From contig PAHD01000045.1 in assembly GCA_002704685.1 (NCBI GenBank), positions 6,988 through 13,357 on the forward strand: a DNA stretch of 6,370 bases. The letters are read 5' to 3'. The notes below the pieces were generated by a model. That model did not search any database, was not told the origin of the DNA, and was given only the letters and a program-made list of their open reading frames with translations. The DNA comes from Fidelibacterota bacterium (GTDB lineage Bacteria > Fidelibacterota > Marinisomatia > SCGC-AAA003-L08 > D37C17). The number at the start of each line of letters is the position of its first letter. The first letter of the stretch is position 1. Positions 6,037-6,370 of the stretch are shown here, piece after piece. The position numbers and the translations under genes were made by a program.

Positions 6037-6370
6037 AGAATAACTTCTTTCCATTTTCCACTTTTAAGTCTCCATATGGTATATGCAGCAATAAAAGTAA
6101 GATGTGATGCAAAACCAATCCACGCACCCCAATAACCCATATTTAAAGTAATTCCTAAAAAATATACCAAAGGTATAAATAATAACCAATGCGATAATAT
6201 ATCAACAAAAGCTAAAACTTTTGTATCTCCAGCACCAGTTAATGCAAACCATAGAGTAAAGCATATGGCATCGATAAACTGAATAAATCCAACAAACCTT
6301 AAACCAGGAACAGCTATATTTATTACATTTATATCACTTGTAAAAATTGGTATTATATAATCTGCAAAAC
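6033..6370 (-). CDS. MATE-family efflux transporter, C-terminal part (5' end outside window)
   Basis: Reading the minus strand from the right edge gives 111 residues and a stop, in a single open frame. The segment holds about three transmembrane stretches and the MATE hallmark WFALTGAGDTKVLAF (40-54 of the visible part), followed by WLLFIPLVYFLGI and a GYWGAWIGFASH helix, ending in the basic tail WRLKSGKWKEVIL. This matches the last quarter of MATE proteins (usually about 440-460 residues), which export cationic drugs or metabolites in exchange for Na+ or H+. Substrate and coupling ion cannot be told from this part. The gene converges on the aminotransferase gene, and the two stop codons overlap; no hairpin terminator lies between them, so transcripts probably run into each other. 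Confidence 0.9.
   Translation of the reverse strand, partial: FADYIIPIFTSDINVINIAVPGLRFVGFIQFIDAICFTLWFALTGAGDTKVLAFVDILSHWLLFIPLVYFLGITLNMGYWGAWIGFASHLTFIAAYTIWRLKSGKWKEVIL

Overview
The window is a gene-dense, very AT-rich stretch (roughly a quarter to 30 % G+C by eye) of a bacterial chromosome, most likely from a marine, free-living lineage. A secreted enzyme with an N-terminal type I dockerin pair, generally absent or very weak Shine-Dalgarno sites before the main genes, and short intergenic gaps are the kind of combination seen in Marinimicrobia (SAR406) and Bacteroidota-like marine genomes. This placement is inference; no rRNA or taxonomic marker gene is present.

Layout from left to right. 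(1) A minus-strand pair: a secreted alpha/beta-hydrolase (its 3' end runs off the left edge) lies 9 bases downstream of an EamA/DMT-type ten-helix exporter, and the two look like one operon reading leftwards. (2) A 91-base divergent gap. (3) A plus-strand, secreted 587-residue protein with a signal peptide, a dockerin pair, an uncharacterised middle domain and a complete PNGase F-like catalytic region (Asp333, Glu389 and Glu469 match the PNGase F catalytic residues). (4) A 211-base convergent gap that is not empty: it holds an unusually strong, extended Shine-Dalgarno sequence ahead of an 18-24 codon ORF, a run of nested and mutually exclusive inverted repeats, and a long perfect bidirectional terminator. 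(5) A minus-strand tandem GNAT acetyltransferase. (6) A 52-base divergent gap. (7) A plus-strand PLP-dependent class V aminotransferase resembling isopenicillin-N epimerase. (8) The 3' end of a minus-strand MATE-family transporter, whose stop codon overlaps that of the aminotransferase within a single TTAA.

How the genes fit together: the PNGase-like protein and the hydrolase are both exported and would act on extracellular or periplasmic organic matter (N-glycoproteins and esters), while the two transporters and the two small-metabolite enzymes are ordinary accessory housekeeping functions. Nothing ties all of them into one pathway. There is no CRISPR, insertion sequence, tRNA or rRNA, and no recognisable defence system. 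The two items most deserving attention are the dockerin/PNGase architecture and the structured intergenic element at about 3710-3873.
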